A stretch of DNA of 64,000 bases from Bradymonas sediminis (GTDB taxonomy: Bacteria; Myxococcota_A; Bradymonadia; Bradymonadales; Bradymonadaceae). The number at the start of each line of letters is the position of its first letter. Position 1 is the first letter of the stretch. Location of the stretch: the NCBI RefSeq assembly GCF_003258315.1, contig NZ_CP030032.1:4509501-4573500 (forward strand), in the 5' to 3' direction. A model generated the notes under the pieces. It saw only the letters and a program-made list of their open reading frames with translations. It ran no database searches and was not told the origin of the DNA. The position numbers and the translations under genes were made by a program. Below are positions 25,917-34,587 of this stretch, piece after piece.

Positions 25917-27194
25917 ATGAGTATCGAAAGCTTGCAGTCTCAGATTACGCCGGAAAATATCGCCGCAGGAATGGCGCGATTAAACGCGATGTCAGCGAGT
26001 TTTGAGCGCCAAACGCTCAACGATATCGCCAACGCCCCGCACGCCAAACGCGTCTCGGAGCAGCCCTGGCTCATCGCCGGGGTCTCGGACGGAATGGGCC
26101 TGCACACCACCCTGGCGTCCATCGACGCGGGCCTTATTAAATACGGCGTCGGTATCTATTACGAACCCGAGGCGCTGCTCGCCATGGACGCCGACGGCAA
26201 ACCGGTGTCGTCGGTGCATTTCGCGCGTTTTCAGAACGCGATTGCGCTCAAAGAATACGCCCGCGGTAAAGGCGTCGAATTCGAGGTCCTCTTCGCCGAT
26301 ATGATGATGGCGCCCAGGCGCGGCCTCAAGGGTGATATAAAGGGCGAGCCCCCCGAGTTTCCGGCCGAGGTCGCCGCGGCGTTTGAGCGCGTGCGCCAGA
26401 AAGCCCCGCGCAAAGACGCGGTCTTTATCGACTCGGTCGCCTTCGGAAAATGGATCTGCCCGCGCGAGGGCATGGACCCCATCGAAGCGCCCAGCATCGA
26501 CTTTGACGGGCAGATCATCCACACCCGCACCAAGGGCTACCACGCGCGCGGCTACCAGGAGACGCTCGACACCATGGGCCGAAACCACGCGCGCCTGGTC
26601 GACGCGATGGTCGAATTCGGCTGGCTCGGCACCGGCGCGCTGAGCGCCTTCTTCACCTGGGCCGGCGGCTCTCAAAATGTCCACGCCCTCCAGGGCGTCT
26701 ACGGCCGCGGCGCCCTGGGTGACGCAAAGATCATCGCTGAGAGCGACGTCGCCGCGTTCCGCCTGCAATACGGACTCGACCACGGCGTCCACGCCATCGT
26801 GCGTCTTCCGGCGTTCCTCTCCGCCGCCCTGATGGCCATCCCTGGCGCCGGATTATTCGGGCTGATTTCCCAACATATACTCGGCAAACACGGCGTCTAT
26901 TGGGATATGCCCACCCTCGCCAGTCGCATGCTCAAGCAGCTCTTTGGGCCCGCCTGGATTCACGAGAACCCCATCTCGCAAATCGAGCTCGACACCGCCG
27001 AAATCCTGTATATGGACGAGATTTCCCAGGCCGTCGAAGAGGCACACCGGCGCATCGCGGAGTACCGCGCGCAACAAGACGCCGACGCGCAATCCCAGCC
27101 GATTCCGCTCCCCAAAAGCCTCGAATTACTCGAGGGTCTCGTGCCCACGAATTACCCCGAGATTCTCGCGCGATTCCGCCCCGATTTGGGCTGA
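25917..27194 (+). CDS. Divergent FabV-like trans-2-enoyl-ACP/CoA reductase family protein
   Basis: The 425-residue protein resembles FabV across most of its length. A glycine-rich nucleotide loop LIAGVSDGMGLHT sits at about 52-64. DSVAFGKWICP matches the region where FabV has YSLAAPRRTHP. The active-site pattern Tyr-x8-Lys is present as YGRGALGDAK (Tyr262, Lys271). LPAFLSAALMAIPGAGLF and SRMLKQLFG follow FabV's C-terminal helices. FabV reduces enoyl-ACP with NADH in fatty acid synthesis. AGGA lies seven bases before this ATG (another ATG is three bases upstream). Two CCTAGGA repeats 24 bases apart (25879, 25903) precede the gene and could be operator sites. The family link is by eye; the substrate is not established. 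Confidence 0.55.
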   Translation: MSIESLQSQITPENIAAGMARLNAMSASFERQTLNDIANAPHAKRVSEQPWLIAGVSDGMGLHTTLASIDAGLIKYGVGIYYEPEALLAMDADGKPVSSVHFARFQNAIALKEYARGKGVEFEVLFADMMMAPRRGLKGDIKGEPPEFPAEVAAAFERVRQKAPRKDAVFIDSVAFGKWICPREGMDPIEAPSIDFDGQIIHTRTKGYHARGYQETLDTMGRNHARLVDAMVEFGWLGTGALSAFFTWAGGSQNVHALQGVYGRGALGDAKIIAESDVAAFRLQYGLDHGVHAIVRLPAFLSAALMAIPGAGLFGLISQHILGKHGVYWDMPTLASRMLKQLFGPAWIHENPISQIELDTAEILYMDEISQAVEEAHRRIAEYRAQQDADAQSQPIPLPKSLELLEGLVPTNYPEILARFRPDLG

Positions 27195-27242
27195 TCTCGT
27201 GATGGTTGCGTCGGATGCGTCGGCGCAAAATAAGTTGCTCTA

Positions 27243-27280
27243 ACGAAAAAAGAGGCATCTTTCGATGCCTCTTTTTTCGT
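27243..27280. terminator. Bidirectional rho-independent terminator
   Basis: A 17-base stem, ACGAAAAAAGAGGCATC with GATGCCTCTTTTTTCGT, has a four-base loop and T runs on both strands. It ends both the FabV-like gene and the convergent DMT transporter gene. Confidence 0.92.
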
Positions 27281-27313
27281 GTCTTACAGCCTAATTCTTT
27301 TCGTTAAATCGAG

Positions 27314-28264
27314 TCATCCACCCGAGAACAGCACCATCGCGACGCCGATGACCATGACGGCCGCGCCGATGAAACGCCGGGCGATGTCTTTTTCACCGAA
27401 GAACAGATACCCTGCCAGCATCGCAGTCGTAACGCCGCCGGCGCGTTTGATGGTCTCAACGTACGCAATGGGCACGCCTTCGCCGTAGGCGCTGAGCTGC
27501 AGAGTCATGGCCGCGAGCAGCAAAAACGAGGCGCAAACCCCGACCGCCGGCAGAATCTTGAGGTCGGCGATCAATGTGCGGGCTTCGCCGCGGGCGATGA
27601 GGTAAATCGCCAGTGAAACGCCCATGCCCAGCGCGAGGAACGCGGTATGCCACAGCGGCGAGGTTTGCAGGCTGGCCTTGCTGTCGAGAATCGGGGTGAT
27701 GCTCCAGCACAGCGAGACGCAGATCATATAGAGGCTGCCGCGCTCGCTGGCGATTGCTTTGATGGGCGCGAGCAGGCCGTCGGATTTGGAGCCCGGGTTC
27801 AAAAAGAACGCGCCCACGCACACAATCAAAATCCCCACGATGCCCCAGCCGGTCACGATTTGGCCGAGCCACAAAAATGCGACCAGCGCCGAGAACACCG
27901 GCGTGAGCGCCAGGTAGGGGGTCGTCAGGCTGAGCGGCGAGATCGCGACGGCGCGCAAAAAGAGTAGATTCGCCGCCAGATTCAGCGCGATGGAGCCGGC
28001 GGATTGGATGAGGTAGCTTTTGGAGAGGTCCGGGATGCCGATGAAGAGGGTCTTTACGAGGGTGTGGTCGCTGCTGGGGGCCGCGCCGACCTCGGTCATC
28101 AGCACAAACGGCAGCAGCAAGAGGACTTGTCCCAACATCAGGCCGACCAAGGCCGAGGTGGGGTTCAAATTTGCGACGATATATTTGCGGATAATGTCGA
28201 CCGAGGCCCAACTCAATGCAGAGAGCAAGGCCAGGATGAATCCAAATTCGAGCAGGTCAGTCAT
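27314..28264 (-). CDS. DMT superfamily (EamA-like) transporter
   Basis: The 316-residue protein is almost entirely hydrophobic, with about ten predicted transmembrane helices in two EamA-like halves (each about 140 residues), the typical length for the drug/metabolite transporter superfamily. The C-terminal half includes AYVETIKRAGGVTTAMLAGYLFFGE, matching the family's conserved last-but-one loop. Substrate cannot be told from sequence. It is divergent from allB with about 255 bases between, so a role in moving purine-pathway compounds is possible, but the position alone is weak evidence. Confidence 0.85.
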   Translation of the reverse strand: MTDLLEFGFILALLSALSWASVDIIRKYIVANLNPTSALVGLMLGQVLLLLPFVLMTEVGAAPSSDHTLVKTLFIGIPDLSKSYLIQSAGSIALNLAANLLFLRAVAISPLSLTTPYLALTPVFSALVAFLWLGQIVTGWGIVGILIVCVGAFFLNPGSKSDGLLAPIKAIASERGSLYMICVSLCWSITPILDSKASLQTSPLWHTAFLALGMGVSLAIYLIARGEARTLIADLKILPAVGVCASFLLLAAMTLQLSAYGEGVPIAYVETIKRAGGVTTAMLAGYLFFGEKDIARRFIGAAVMVIGVAMVLFSGG

Positions 28265-28456
28265 AATACGTGGGGCGCTTGAGGGGCGCTAAAACGAGGA
28301 AGAGTGGCGGTACGAGGAATTCGCGCGATGGCAAAACTCAACTCGGATGACGCGGCATCCGGCGTACTTCTGAGATTTGTGCAACTTGACAGTTGTGAGG
28401 CCAAGGGGTCTCATCAGCGGCTGAGATACGCCAATCAATTGGTTTCGTATAGTCCC

Positions 28457-28474
28457 CAGAATAGATTAATTCTG
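28457..28474. promoter_or_regulatory. Short palindrome upstream of allB
   Basis: CAGAAT-AGATTA-ATTCTG is a perfect six-base inverted repeat about 45 bases before the allB start, within the intergenic region shared with the transporter gene. It has the size of a dimeric repressor site. A TTGACA lies near 28386. No regulator gene is adjacent. Confidence 0.35.
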
Positions 28475-28520
28475 AGTAGAATCGTGGACTCGTTTTTCAT
28501 TTTTAGGACGAAGGGTAGGA

Positions 28521-29867
28521 ATGGCTGAACTCATCATCCAGAGCCGTCGCGTTGTCACCGGCGAGGGCACGCGCCCCGCTTGTTTATATATCCAGGACGG
28601 GCGCATCGAGCGCGTCGCCGAATACGATGATATTCAGGAGAATATCGAGGTGCTCGCCGTCGGCGATTCGGTGGTTATGCCGGGCTTAATCGACGCGCAT
28701 GTGCATATCAATGAGCCGGGGCGAAGCGATTGGGAGGGATTTGAGACGGCGACGCGCGCGGCGGCGGCCGGCGGGACGACCACCCTGGTCGATATGCCGC
28801 TCAATAGCATCCCGGCGACCACGAGCGTCGCCGGCTTGGAGGCCAAGCTCGCCGCGGCCGAGGGCAAATGTCATGTCGACGTGGGCTTTTGGGGCGGCCT
28901 TGTCCCCGGGAATCTGGAGGAAGTCGCCGCCCTGGACGCCGCGGGCGTGCTCGGCTTTAAGTGTTTCTTATCGCCCTCGGGCGTCGATGAGTTTGAGAAC
29001 GTGTCGATGGCCGACGTTGAGGCGGCGATGCCGCTTCTGAGCGAGTTGGGCGCCCCGCTTTTGTGCCACTCGGAGCTCTCCGATGTGATTGAGTCGGCCG
29101 AGCAGGTCTGGGCGAGCGGTGATGCTCGTCACTACGGACTCTACCTGGCCTCGCGCCCACCGAGCGCCGAAGTTCAGGCGGTCGCCGGGCTTTGCGAATA
29201 CGCCGGGCGCTATGGGGCGCGCCTTCATATCGTGCACCTGTCCTCGGCGAGCGCGCTGCCGTTTTTGAGGCGCGCGCGCGAGCGCGGCGTGGACGTGAGC
29301 GTGGAGACCTGCCCGCATTATCTCGTCTTTAGCTCCGACCAGATTCGCAATGGGCAGACCCACTATAAATGCGCGCCGCCCATTCGCTCTCGCGGAAACG
29401 CCGAACAATTATGGAAGGCGCTGGCCGCAGGTGAGATTAACCTGATCGGCAGCGACCACTCCCCCTGCCCGCCCGAGCTAAAATGCCTTGATTCCGGCCG
29501 CTTCGACCAAGCCTGGGGCGGCATCGCGTCGCTGCAGCTCTCGCTGCCGATTATGTGGACGGCGGCCAGCGCGCGTGGGCATTCCCTCGACGAGTTGAGC
29601 CGCTGGATGAGCGCCGAGCCGGCGAAACTCGCCGGTCTTAGCGAGCAAAAGGGGCGCGTCGCCCCGGGGATGAGCGCCGACCTGGTTATCTGGGACCCCG
29701 AGGCCGAGTTCACCGTCGACGCCCAGGCGCTTGAGCACCGGCATAAGGTCACGCCCTATGACGGCCATCGACTCAAAGGCGTCGTCCAAATGACGCTGCT
29801 TCGGGGCGAGCCGGTCTATCGCGAAGGCGCGTTTTCAACCCCCGTTGGACGCCCTATTCTAAAATAA
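28521..29867 (+). CDS. allB: Allantoinase
   Basis: The 448-residue amidohydrolase has the metal site GLIDAHVHINEPGR (His60, His62), the carbamylated-Lys region LGFKCFLSPSG, CHSE, HIVHLSS and IGSDHSPC with the catalytic Asp. HINEPGR with TTTLVDMPLNSIPAT separates allantoinase from dihydroorotase and hydantoinase. It opens the allantoin ring to allantoate. AAGGG lies five to ten bases before the ATG. It is followed after 46 bases by the alc-uraD fusion and then uraH, so the three are probably one operon reading in pathway-related order. Confidence 0.93.
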   Translation: MAELIIQSRRVVTGEGTRPACLYIQDGRIERVAEYDDIQENIEVLAVGDSVVMPGLIDAHVHINEPGRSDWEGFETATRAAAAGGTTTLVDMPLNSIPATTSVAGLEAKLAAAEGKCHVDVGFWGGLVPGNLEEVAALDAAGVLGFKCFLSPSGVDEFENVSMADVEAAMPLLSELGAPLLCHSELSDVIESAEQVWASGDARHYGLYLASRPPSAEVQAVAGLCEYAGRYGARLHIVHLSSASALPFLRRARERGVDVSVETCPHYLVFSSDQIRNGQTHYKCAPPIRSRGNAEQLWKALAAGEINLIGSDHSPCPPELKCLDSGRFDQAWGGIASLQLSLPIMWTAASARGHSLDELSRWMSAEPAKLAGLSEQKGRVAPGMSADLVIWDPEAEFTVDAQALEHRHKVTPYDGHRLKGVVQMTLLRGEPVYREGAFSTPVGRPILK

Positions 29868-29913
29868 AAGATTCGATTTCTATTCTCTTTTCTTGAGCTC
29901 TGAGACCTAACAT

Positions 29914-31416
29914 ATGACGAAATTTACCGACTATATCGACCTCGCCCTTGAAACACTTGGTGGAGCGGTGCTCGTGGCGAGCGACGAGTTTTTCGCGATT
30001 AAAGAGAATCTTATCAGGGGCCCGGAGCCAATCTTTGATCCCACACGCTTTACCGACAGCGGCAAGTGGTACGATGGCTGGGAGACGCGCCGCAAGCGCG
30101 GTCCGGGCAATGATTGGTGTGTGATTCGCCTCGGGTTGCCGGGTTTGATTCGCGGCGTCGTGGTCGATACGGCGAACTTCCGCGGAAATTATCCAGAATA
30201 TTGCTCGATTGAGGCCGCCGTTATCGAGGGGCATCTGTCGCCCGAGGAACTGGCCGATGGCGACATCGAGTGGATCGAAATTCTCGAGAAGTCGCCGCTC
30301 AAGGGGCATTTCAAAAACGAGTTTGAGATCGACAGCAGCGCGCGTTTTACGCATCTTCGCTTCAATATCTTCCCGGACGGCGGCGTCGCGCGCTTGCGGG
30401 TGCACGGCGAGCCCTCGCCGGACCTGGATCGATGGGCGCGCGTGGGGGAGATTGACCTGATCGGCATCGAAAACGGCGGGCGAGCGCTGAGCGCGAGCGA
30501 TATGTTTTTTAGCAAGCCCACCAACCTTTTGATGCCCACGCGCGGGGTGCATATGGGCGACGGGTGGGAGACCACGCGCCGGCGCGGACCCGGGCATGAT
30601 TGGGCGGTTCTGCAGCTCGGGGCCGAGGGGCGCGTCGAGCACGTCGAGATCGATACGAATCATTTTAAGGGAAATTATCCCGACTCGGTCTCGGTCGAAG
30701 GCTGCAATTCCGACCAACTCGGCGCCGATTTTGACCCGGACGCACAGGATTGGTTCGAGGTCTATCCGCAGACGAAGATGCAGGCGCATACTCAACATCA
30801 CCTCGACATCGAGCCGACCGCGCCGATTACCCATGTGCGGGTGAATATGTTCCCGGACGGCGGCATCAGCCGGGTGCGTCTGCGCGGGCGCGTGACCGAA
30901 AAGGGCTGGCAAAAACGTAAATTGGAGTGGCTCAACACCATTTCGCCGGCCGCCGCCGAGCGTGCGTTTTTGCGCTGCTGCGGGTCGACGGCCTGGGCCG
31001 AGAAGATGGCGTCTCAGCGCCCGTTTGGGTCGCTTGAGGCGATTCAAAAAGCCGGCGACGCCGCGTTCTCAAAGCTTGGCACTGAAGACTACCTTGAGGC
31101 GTTCGCCGCGCATCCCAAAATCGGCGACCACAAACAGGCGTCGAAGGCTTCGCAAAAATGGGCGGCCCAGGAGCAGTCCGCGGCCTCGAGCGCCTCGCAG
31201 GAAACCCTCGACCGCCTGCGCGCCGCCAACCTCGCCTACCAGGAGCGCCACGGCTTTATCTTTATCATCTGCGCCACCGGCAAGAGCGCCGACGAGATCC
31301 TGGCCGCCCTCGAAGCGCGCCTGGAGAACGACCGAAATACCGAGATCGCCGCGGCCGCCGAGGAGCAGCGCAAGATCATGGCGCTTCGCCTCAATAAGTT
31401 AGTCGAGCGCCCTTAA
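29914..31416 (+). CDS. alc-uraD: Fused allantoicase / OHCU decarboxylase
   Basis: One 500-residue chain carries two enzymes. Residues 1 to about 335 are two allantoicase repeats (each opening with GxxWxTxRRRGPG-like WETRRKRGPGNDW and WETTRRRGPGHDW, then DTANFRGNYP and DTNHFKGNYP), which hydrolyse allantoate to ureidoglycolate and urea. Residues about 350-495 are a 2-oxo-4-hydroxy-4-carboxy-5-ureidoimidazoline decarboxylase (AHPKIGDH with the catalytic His, then ERHGFIFIICATGKSADEIL), which makes S-allantoin. The two steps flank allantoinase in the pathway. There is no frameshift or stop at the junction, so the fusion is real in this sequence. Confidence 0.9.
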   Translation: MTKFTDYIDLALETLGGAVLVASDEFFAIKENLIRGPEPIFDPTRFTDSGKWYDGWETRRKRGPGNDWCVIRLGLPGLIRGVVVDTANFRGNYPEYCSIEAAVIEGHLSPEELADGDIEWIEILEKSPLKGHFKNEFEIDSSARFTHLRFNIFPDGGVARLRVHGEPSPDLDRWARVGEIDLIGIENGGRALSASDMFFSKPTNLLMPTRGVHMGDGWETTRRRGPGHDWAVLQLGAEGRVEHVEIDTNHFKGNYPDSVSVEGCNSDQLGADFDPDAQDWFEVYPQTKMQAHTQHHLDIEPTAPITHVRVNMFPDGGISRVRLRGRVTEKGWQKRKLEWLNTISPAAAERAFLRCCGSTAWAEKMASQRPFGSLEAIQKAGDAAFSKLGTEDYLEAFAAHPKIGDHKQASKASQKWAAQEQSAASSASQETLDRLRAANLAYQERHGFIFIICATGKSADEILAALEARLENDRNTEIAAAAEEQRKIMALRLNKLVERP

Positions 31417-31462
31417 TTTTGCCGTAGAACGCCCAGTAAATTCGAATCGAAGAGTCAAAATC

Positions 31463-31483
31463 GCGGGCGCGACCGGCGCCCGC
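31463..31483. other. Intercistronic hairpin before uraH
   Basis: GCGGGCGC and GCGCCCGC pair around a five-base loop 20 bases before the uraH start. With no T run it is more likely an RNA stability or translation element than a terminator. Confidence 0.35.
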
Positions 31484-31503
31484 AGCATTCGCGAGGACTT
31501 CTG

Positions 31504-31845
31504 ATGAGCACGATAAGCACCCATATTCTCGACACCTCCCGGGGCTGCCCGGCCGAAGGCGTTCCGTTGATTCTTGAGGCGCGAACCCACGGTGGATGGC
31601 GCGCGATTGGCGGCGGCACGACCAACGCCGACGGGCGCGTGGTCGACTTGCTGAACGAGGGAGAGTCACTGCTCCTGGGGATGTATCGCATGAGCTTTGA
31701 GACCGCGGTTTATTTCGAGGAGCAGGCGGTCAAGAGTTTTTACCCGGTCGTGCGCGTCGTCTTCGAAGTCGACGACGCCGACTCGCACTACCACGTCCCG
31801 CTGCTGCTCAGCCCCTTCGGCTATTCGACCTACCGCGGAAGTTAA
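31504..31845 (+). CDS. uraH: 5-hydroxyisourate hydrolase (transthyretin-like)
   Basis: This 113-residue protein has both signatures of the family: THILDTSRGCPAEGVP at the N-terminus (with active-site His and Arg) and the C-terminal YRGS. It hydrolyses 5-hydroxyisourate, the product of urate oxidation, to OHCU, which the fused decarboxylase then uses. The start is preceded by GAGGA. No signal peptide is seen, so it is cytoplasmic. It is the last plus-strand gene of the purine cluster and faces puuD across a shared terminator. Confidence 0.95.
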   Translation: MSTISTHILDTSRGCPAEGVPLILEARTHGGWRAIGGGTTNADGRVVDLLNEGESLLLGMYRMSFETAVYFEEQAVKSFYPVVRVVFEVDDADSHYHVPLLLSPFGYSTYRGS

Positions 31846-31872
31846 GGCGTAGATTCGATAGAATCGGGAACA

Positions 31873-31912
31873 AAAAAACCGGCCACTGCTTCATCGCGGT
31901 GGCCGGTTTTTT
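31873..31912. terminator. Bidirectional rho-independent terminator
   Basis: AAAAAACCGGCCAC pairs with GTGGCCGGTTTTTT around a 12-base loop, with T runs on both strands. It lies between the convergent uraH and puuD genes. Confidence 0.92.
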
Positions 31913-31934
31913 ATTGTCAGTGGACTGAAATCCT

Positions 31935-33140
31935 TCAGTCGATCTTGGCGCCCTGCAGGACCCATGCGCCCAGTTGTTGGCGCTCCTCGGGGGTCATATG
32001 GGTCTGGTTGACCAGGGGCATGGTCTCGGTGTCGAAGCAGCGAACCTTGATGCGCTCGGCGTGCTTCTTAATCTCCTGCGGCGTGTCGAAGGTGATGCCC
32101 AGCGGGGCGCTCTTCCAGACCGCGTCGGTGGGCGCATCCGAGTGGCACATCACGCAGCGCTCGGTGATGATTTTGTCGACGGTTGCGTAGGGGACCGGCG
32201 GCATCGCTTCGATGGCCGCCTGCTTGTCGCTCGTGCCGAAGTCCGGCGAGGTGACGAACGCCAGGGCTAAAATCGCGAGCGCGCCGGCGCCCATCGTCCA
32301 CACATATTGATTCGACTTATGGCGCACGTTGAAATGATGGCGAATGCCGATGCCGACCGCCGACAATCCCGCCAGAATCGCCCAGCCATACTCGTGCCCA
32401 TAGGTGGTCGGGAAGTGGTTGCTCACCATGATAAAGAGCACGGGCAGCGTGAAATAATTATTGTGCCGCGAGCGAAGCGACGCGTAGCGCCCGTCGGCGG
32501 CGTTGGGCTCGCGGCCCTCCTCGGCCGCGCTGACCATCTTCTTTTGGCCCGGGATAATCACGAAGAACACGTTGCCCGCCATCATCGTGCCGAGCATCGC
32601 GCCGATATGAATATAGGCGGCGCGCGGGCTCAGATATTGCGACAACCCAAACGCCGCCCCCACCATAAAGAGGTACATCACCGCGAGGAAAAGGCTCGGC
32701 CGCTTCAGCAGCGGCGTGCGGCACAGCACGTCGTAGACCACCCAGCCGATGACGATGGACCCGACGCCCAGCGCGATCGAGGTCATCGGCGAGATATCCG
32801 CCACCGACGCGTCGATCATATAGGAGTCGGCCTTGAAATAATAAACAATCGTCAGCAGTGAGAAGCCAAAGATCCAGGTGAAATACGCCTCCCACTTAAA
32901 CCAATGCAGGGTCTTGGGCATCTTCTCGGGGGCGACCTTATATTTGGTCAGATAATAAAACCCTCCCCCGTGCACCGCCCACAAATCGCCCTCGATGCCC
33001 GGCGGCAGGTCGGCCTTATCACGCTCGAGCATATTCTCGAGCCAGACGAAATAGAATGATGCGCCAATCCAGGCCACGCCGGTGATGACATGTAGCCATC
33101 GGATCACCAGGTCTAGCCACTCAATCACGTGAGGGTTCAT
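31935..33140 (-). CDS. puuD: Urate hydroxylase/oxidase PuuD, membrane-bound with cytochrome c domain
   Basis: The 401-residue protein starts with a helix-rich membrane part (about eight segments; opening RWLHVITGVAWIGASFYFVWL) and ends with a small cytochrome c domain with the haem motif CVMCH (about 329-333) and a likely Met ligand in TETMPLVN. This is the PuuD family, which oxidises urate at the membrane and passes electrons to the respiratory chain, unlike soluble UaZ or HpxO. The ATG at 33140 fits the family start; an in-frame start 33 codons upstream has no support. It supplies 5-hydroxyisourate to uraH. Confidence 0.92.
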   Translation of the reverse strand: MNPHVIEWLDLVIRWLHVITGVAWIGASFYFVWLENMLERDKADLPPGIEGDLWAVHGGGFYYLTKYKVAPEKMPKTLHWFKWEAYFTWIFGFSLLTIVYYFKADSYMIDASVADISPMTSIALGVGSIVIGWVVYDVLCRTPLLKRPSLFLAVMYLFMVGAAFGLSQYLSPRAAYIHIGAMLGTMMAGNVFFVIIPGQKKMVSAAEEGREPNAADGRYASLRSRHNNYFTLPVLFIMVSNHFPTTYGHEYGWAILAGLSAVGIGIRHHFNVRHKSNQYVWTMGAGALAILALAFVTSPDFGTSDKQAAIEAMPPVPYATVDKIITERCVMCHSDAPTDAVWKSAPLGITFDTPQEIKKHAERIKVRCFDTETMPLVNQTHMTPEERQQLGAWVLQGAKID

Positions 33141-33388
33141 CGGGTCCACTTTCTTGGAGTATTTTAATTCGAGATAGCCCCCAAATATTAGCCCGTGAGA
33201 TTCCCTCTGCGCAAGGGCCCCCGGGCTTGGCGCCGCCAAAGCGAGGCAGACGTGAGCAGGTGGGAATTATATGCGGCGCGGATTGCTCTATTGGGCGGGG
33301 TCGGCCACCCACCTTCAATCCCTGCGTTGTGCCGCGCTACCCGACCTTGTATGGTGCGCGCGGAAATCAACCTTTTCGAGCGCAAAGT

Positions 33389-33673
33389 ATGTCCACGCAA
33401 AATCCTGAGCCTGAAAAACAAGCTGCTCCGGCGCCGCCGGTCATCTCGAAATCACTGATGATGATGGCAGGCGCGGGCCTCTCAATCCCCGCGCTGATCC
33501 CGCTATTGGTGCTCGTTGAGCCGCGGCTGGTGCCGTTTATCCCGCCGGTCGAATCCAACGGGCTCACCACTACCCTCTTTATGGTGGGTCTGAGTGTTTC
33601 GTTCCTCGCGCTGAACTGGGGCTTTTTATATTTCGCCTATCGATGGCTGAATAAATACGCCGGCGCGCAATAA
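33389..33673 (+). CDS. Small two-helix membrane protein
   Basis: A 94-residue protein with a polar, Pro/Ala-rich N-terminus (about 20 residues) and two hydrophobic helices (about 22-45, LMMMAGAGLSIPALIPLLVLV, and 58-85, TTTLFMVGLSVSFLALNWGFLYFAYRW in two parts). The ATG at 33389 was chosen over an upstream in-frame start because the upstream part looks non-coding. No ribosome site is strong. It is not recognised. It stands divergent from puuD, about 250 bases away. Confidence 0.55.
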   Translation: MSTQNPEPEKQAAPAPPVISKSLMMMAGAGLSIPALIPLLVLVEPRLVPFIPPVESNGLTTTLFMVGLSVSFLALNWGFLYFAYRWLNKYAGAQ

Positions 33674-33718
33674 GCCGCATAAATGGGCACTAATTTTAGT
33701 GAGCGCGAGGCAATTTGT

Positions 33719-33746
33719 TTGAACGCGCTCGCGACTCTGGTATAGA
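33719..33746 (+). promoter_or_regulatory. Sigma-70-like promoter for the glycosyltransferase gene
   Basis: TTGAAC at 33719 and TATAGA at 33741 are 16 bases apart, and TGG directly before the -10 box gives an extended -10. The glycosyltransferase start lies 74 bases downstream. Confidence 0.55.
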
Positions 33747-33819
33747 AAACAGGCGTCCAACCCGAGACCCCTCGACCTGGACCGCTCCGCGATTTTCCCT
33801 ATAAGTTCTACGAAGTTCT

Positions 33820-34587
33820 ATGAATACAAGTCCCGAAATCAATATCTCCGACGTCGATGAAGCCCGGTTGGTCGATGTCTCGATCATCATCCCCATCTAT
33901 AACGAAGAGGGAATTCTGTCGGCGTCCATCGCGGATCTCACCGCGAAATTAGCCAAGGACCCGCGCTGGGATTATAGCTACGAGATTATCCTGGCCGAGA
34001 ACGGCTCGACGGACCGCACCATCGAAGTCGCCACCGAGCTGATGGAGCATCACCCGGAGCTGAAGTTGATGCATAACCCGGAGCCCGACTACGGTCTTGC
34101 GCTGCGGCGCGGAATCCTGGCGGCCACCGGCGAATACGTCGTCTGCGACGAAATCGACCTGTGTGACACCGATTTCTATATGCGCGCCCTCGATAAGATG
34201 GCCAATGAGAATTACGACCTCGTGGTGGGCAGCAAGGCGCTCAAGGGTTCCTCGGATCAGCGCCCCCTCTACCGTCGACTGGCCACGCGCGTGCTCAACT
34301 CGATGCTCACCATCTTCCTGGGCTTTAAGGGCACCGACACCCACGGCCTCAAGGCCTTTAAGCGCGAGCGCCTGCTCAAAGTGATCGACCGCTGCGTGGT
34401 CAATAAAGACCTCTTCGCCAGCGAGTTCGTGATTCGCGCCGAGCGCATGAACTTCCGCATGACCGAGATTCCGCTGACGGTCGTCGAGAAGCGTCAGCCC
34501 TCGATTAACCTCTTTCGCCGCGTGCCGAATGTCCTGAAAAATATGGGTCGTTTGGTCTGGGTTATTCGCGTACGCCATCGCTCATGA
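33820..34587 (+). CDS. Family 2 glycosyltransferase (dolichyl/undecaprenyl-phosphate sugar synthase-like)
   Basis: The 255-residue GT-A fold enzyme has SIIIPIYNEEG near the N-terminus, ENGSTDRTIEVA for nucleotide-sugar binding, and an Asp-rich metal region CDEIDLCDTDFY. A single catalytic domain without membrane helices is typical of the DPM/ArnC-like group, which transfers a sugar to a polyprenyl phosphate. The stop overlaps the start of the deacetylase gene by four bases (ATGA), so the two are co-translated and probably act on the same glycolipid. Sugar and acceptor are not determined. Confidence 0.85.
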   Translation: MNTSPEINISDVDEARLVDVSIIIPIYNEEGILSASIADLTAKLAKDPRWDYSYEIILAENGSTDRTIEVATELMEHHPELKLMHNPEPDYGLALRRGILAATGEYVVCDEIDLCDTDFYMRALDKMANENYDLVVGSKALKGSSDQRPLYRRLATRVLNSMLTIFLGFKGTDTHGLKAFKRERLLKVIDRCVVNKDLFASEFVIRAERMNFRMTEIPLTVVEKRQPSINLFRRVPNVLKNMGRLVWVIRVRHRS

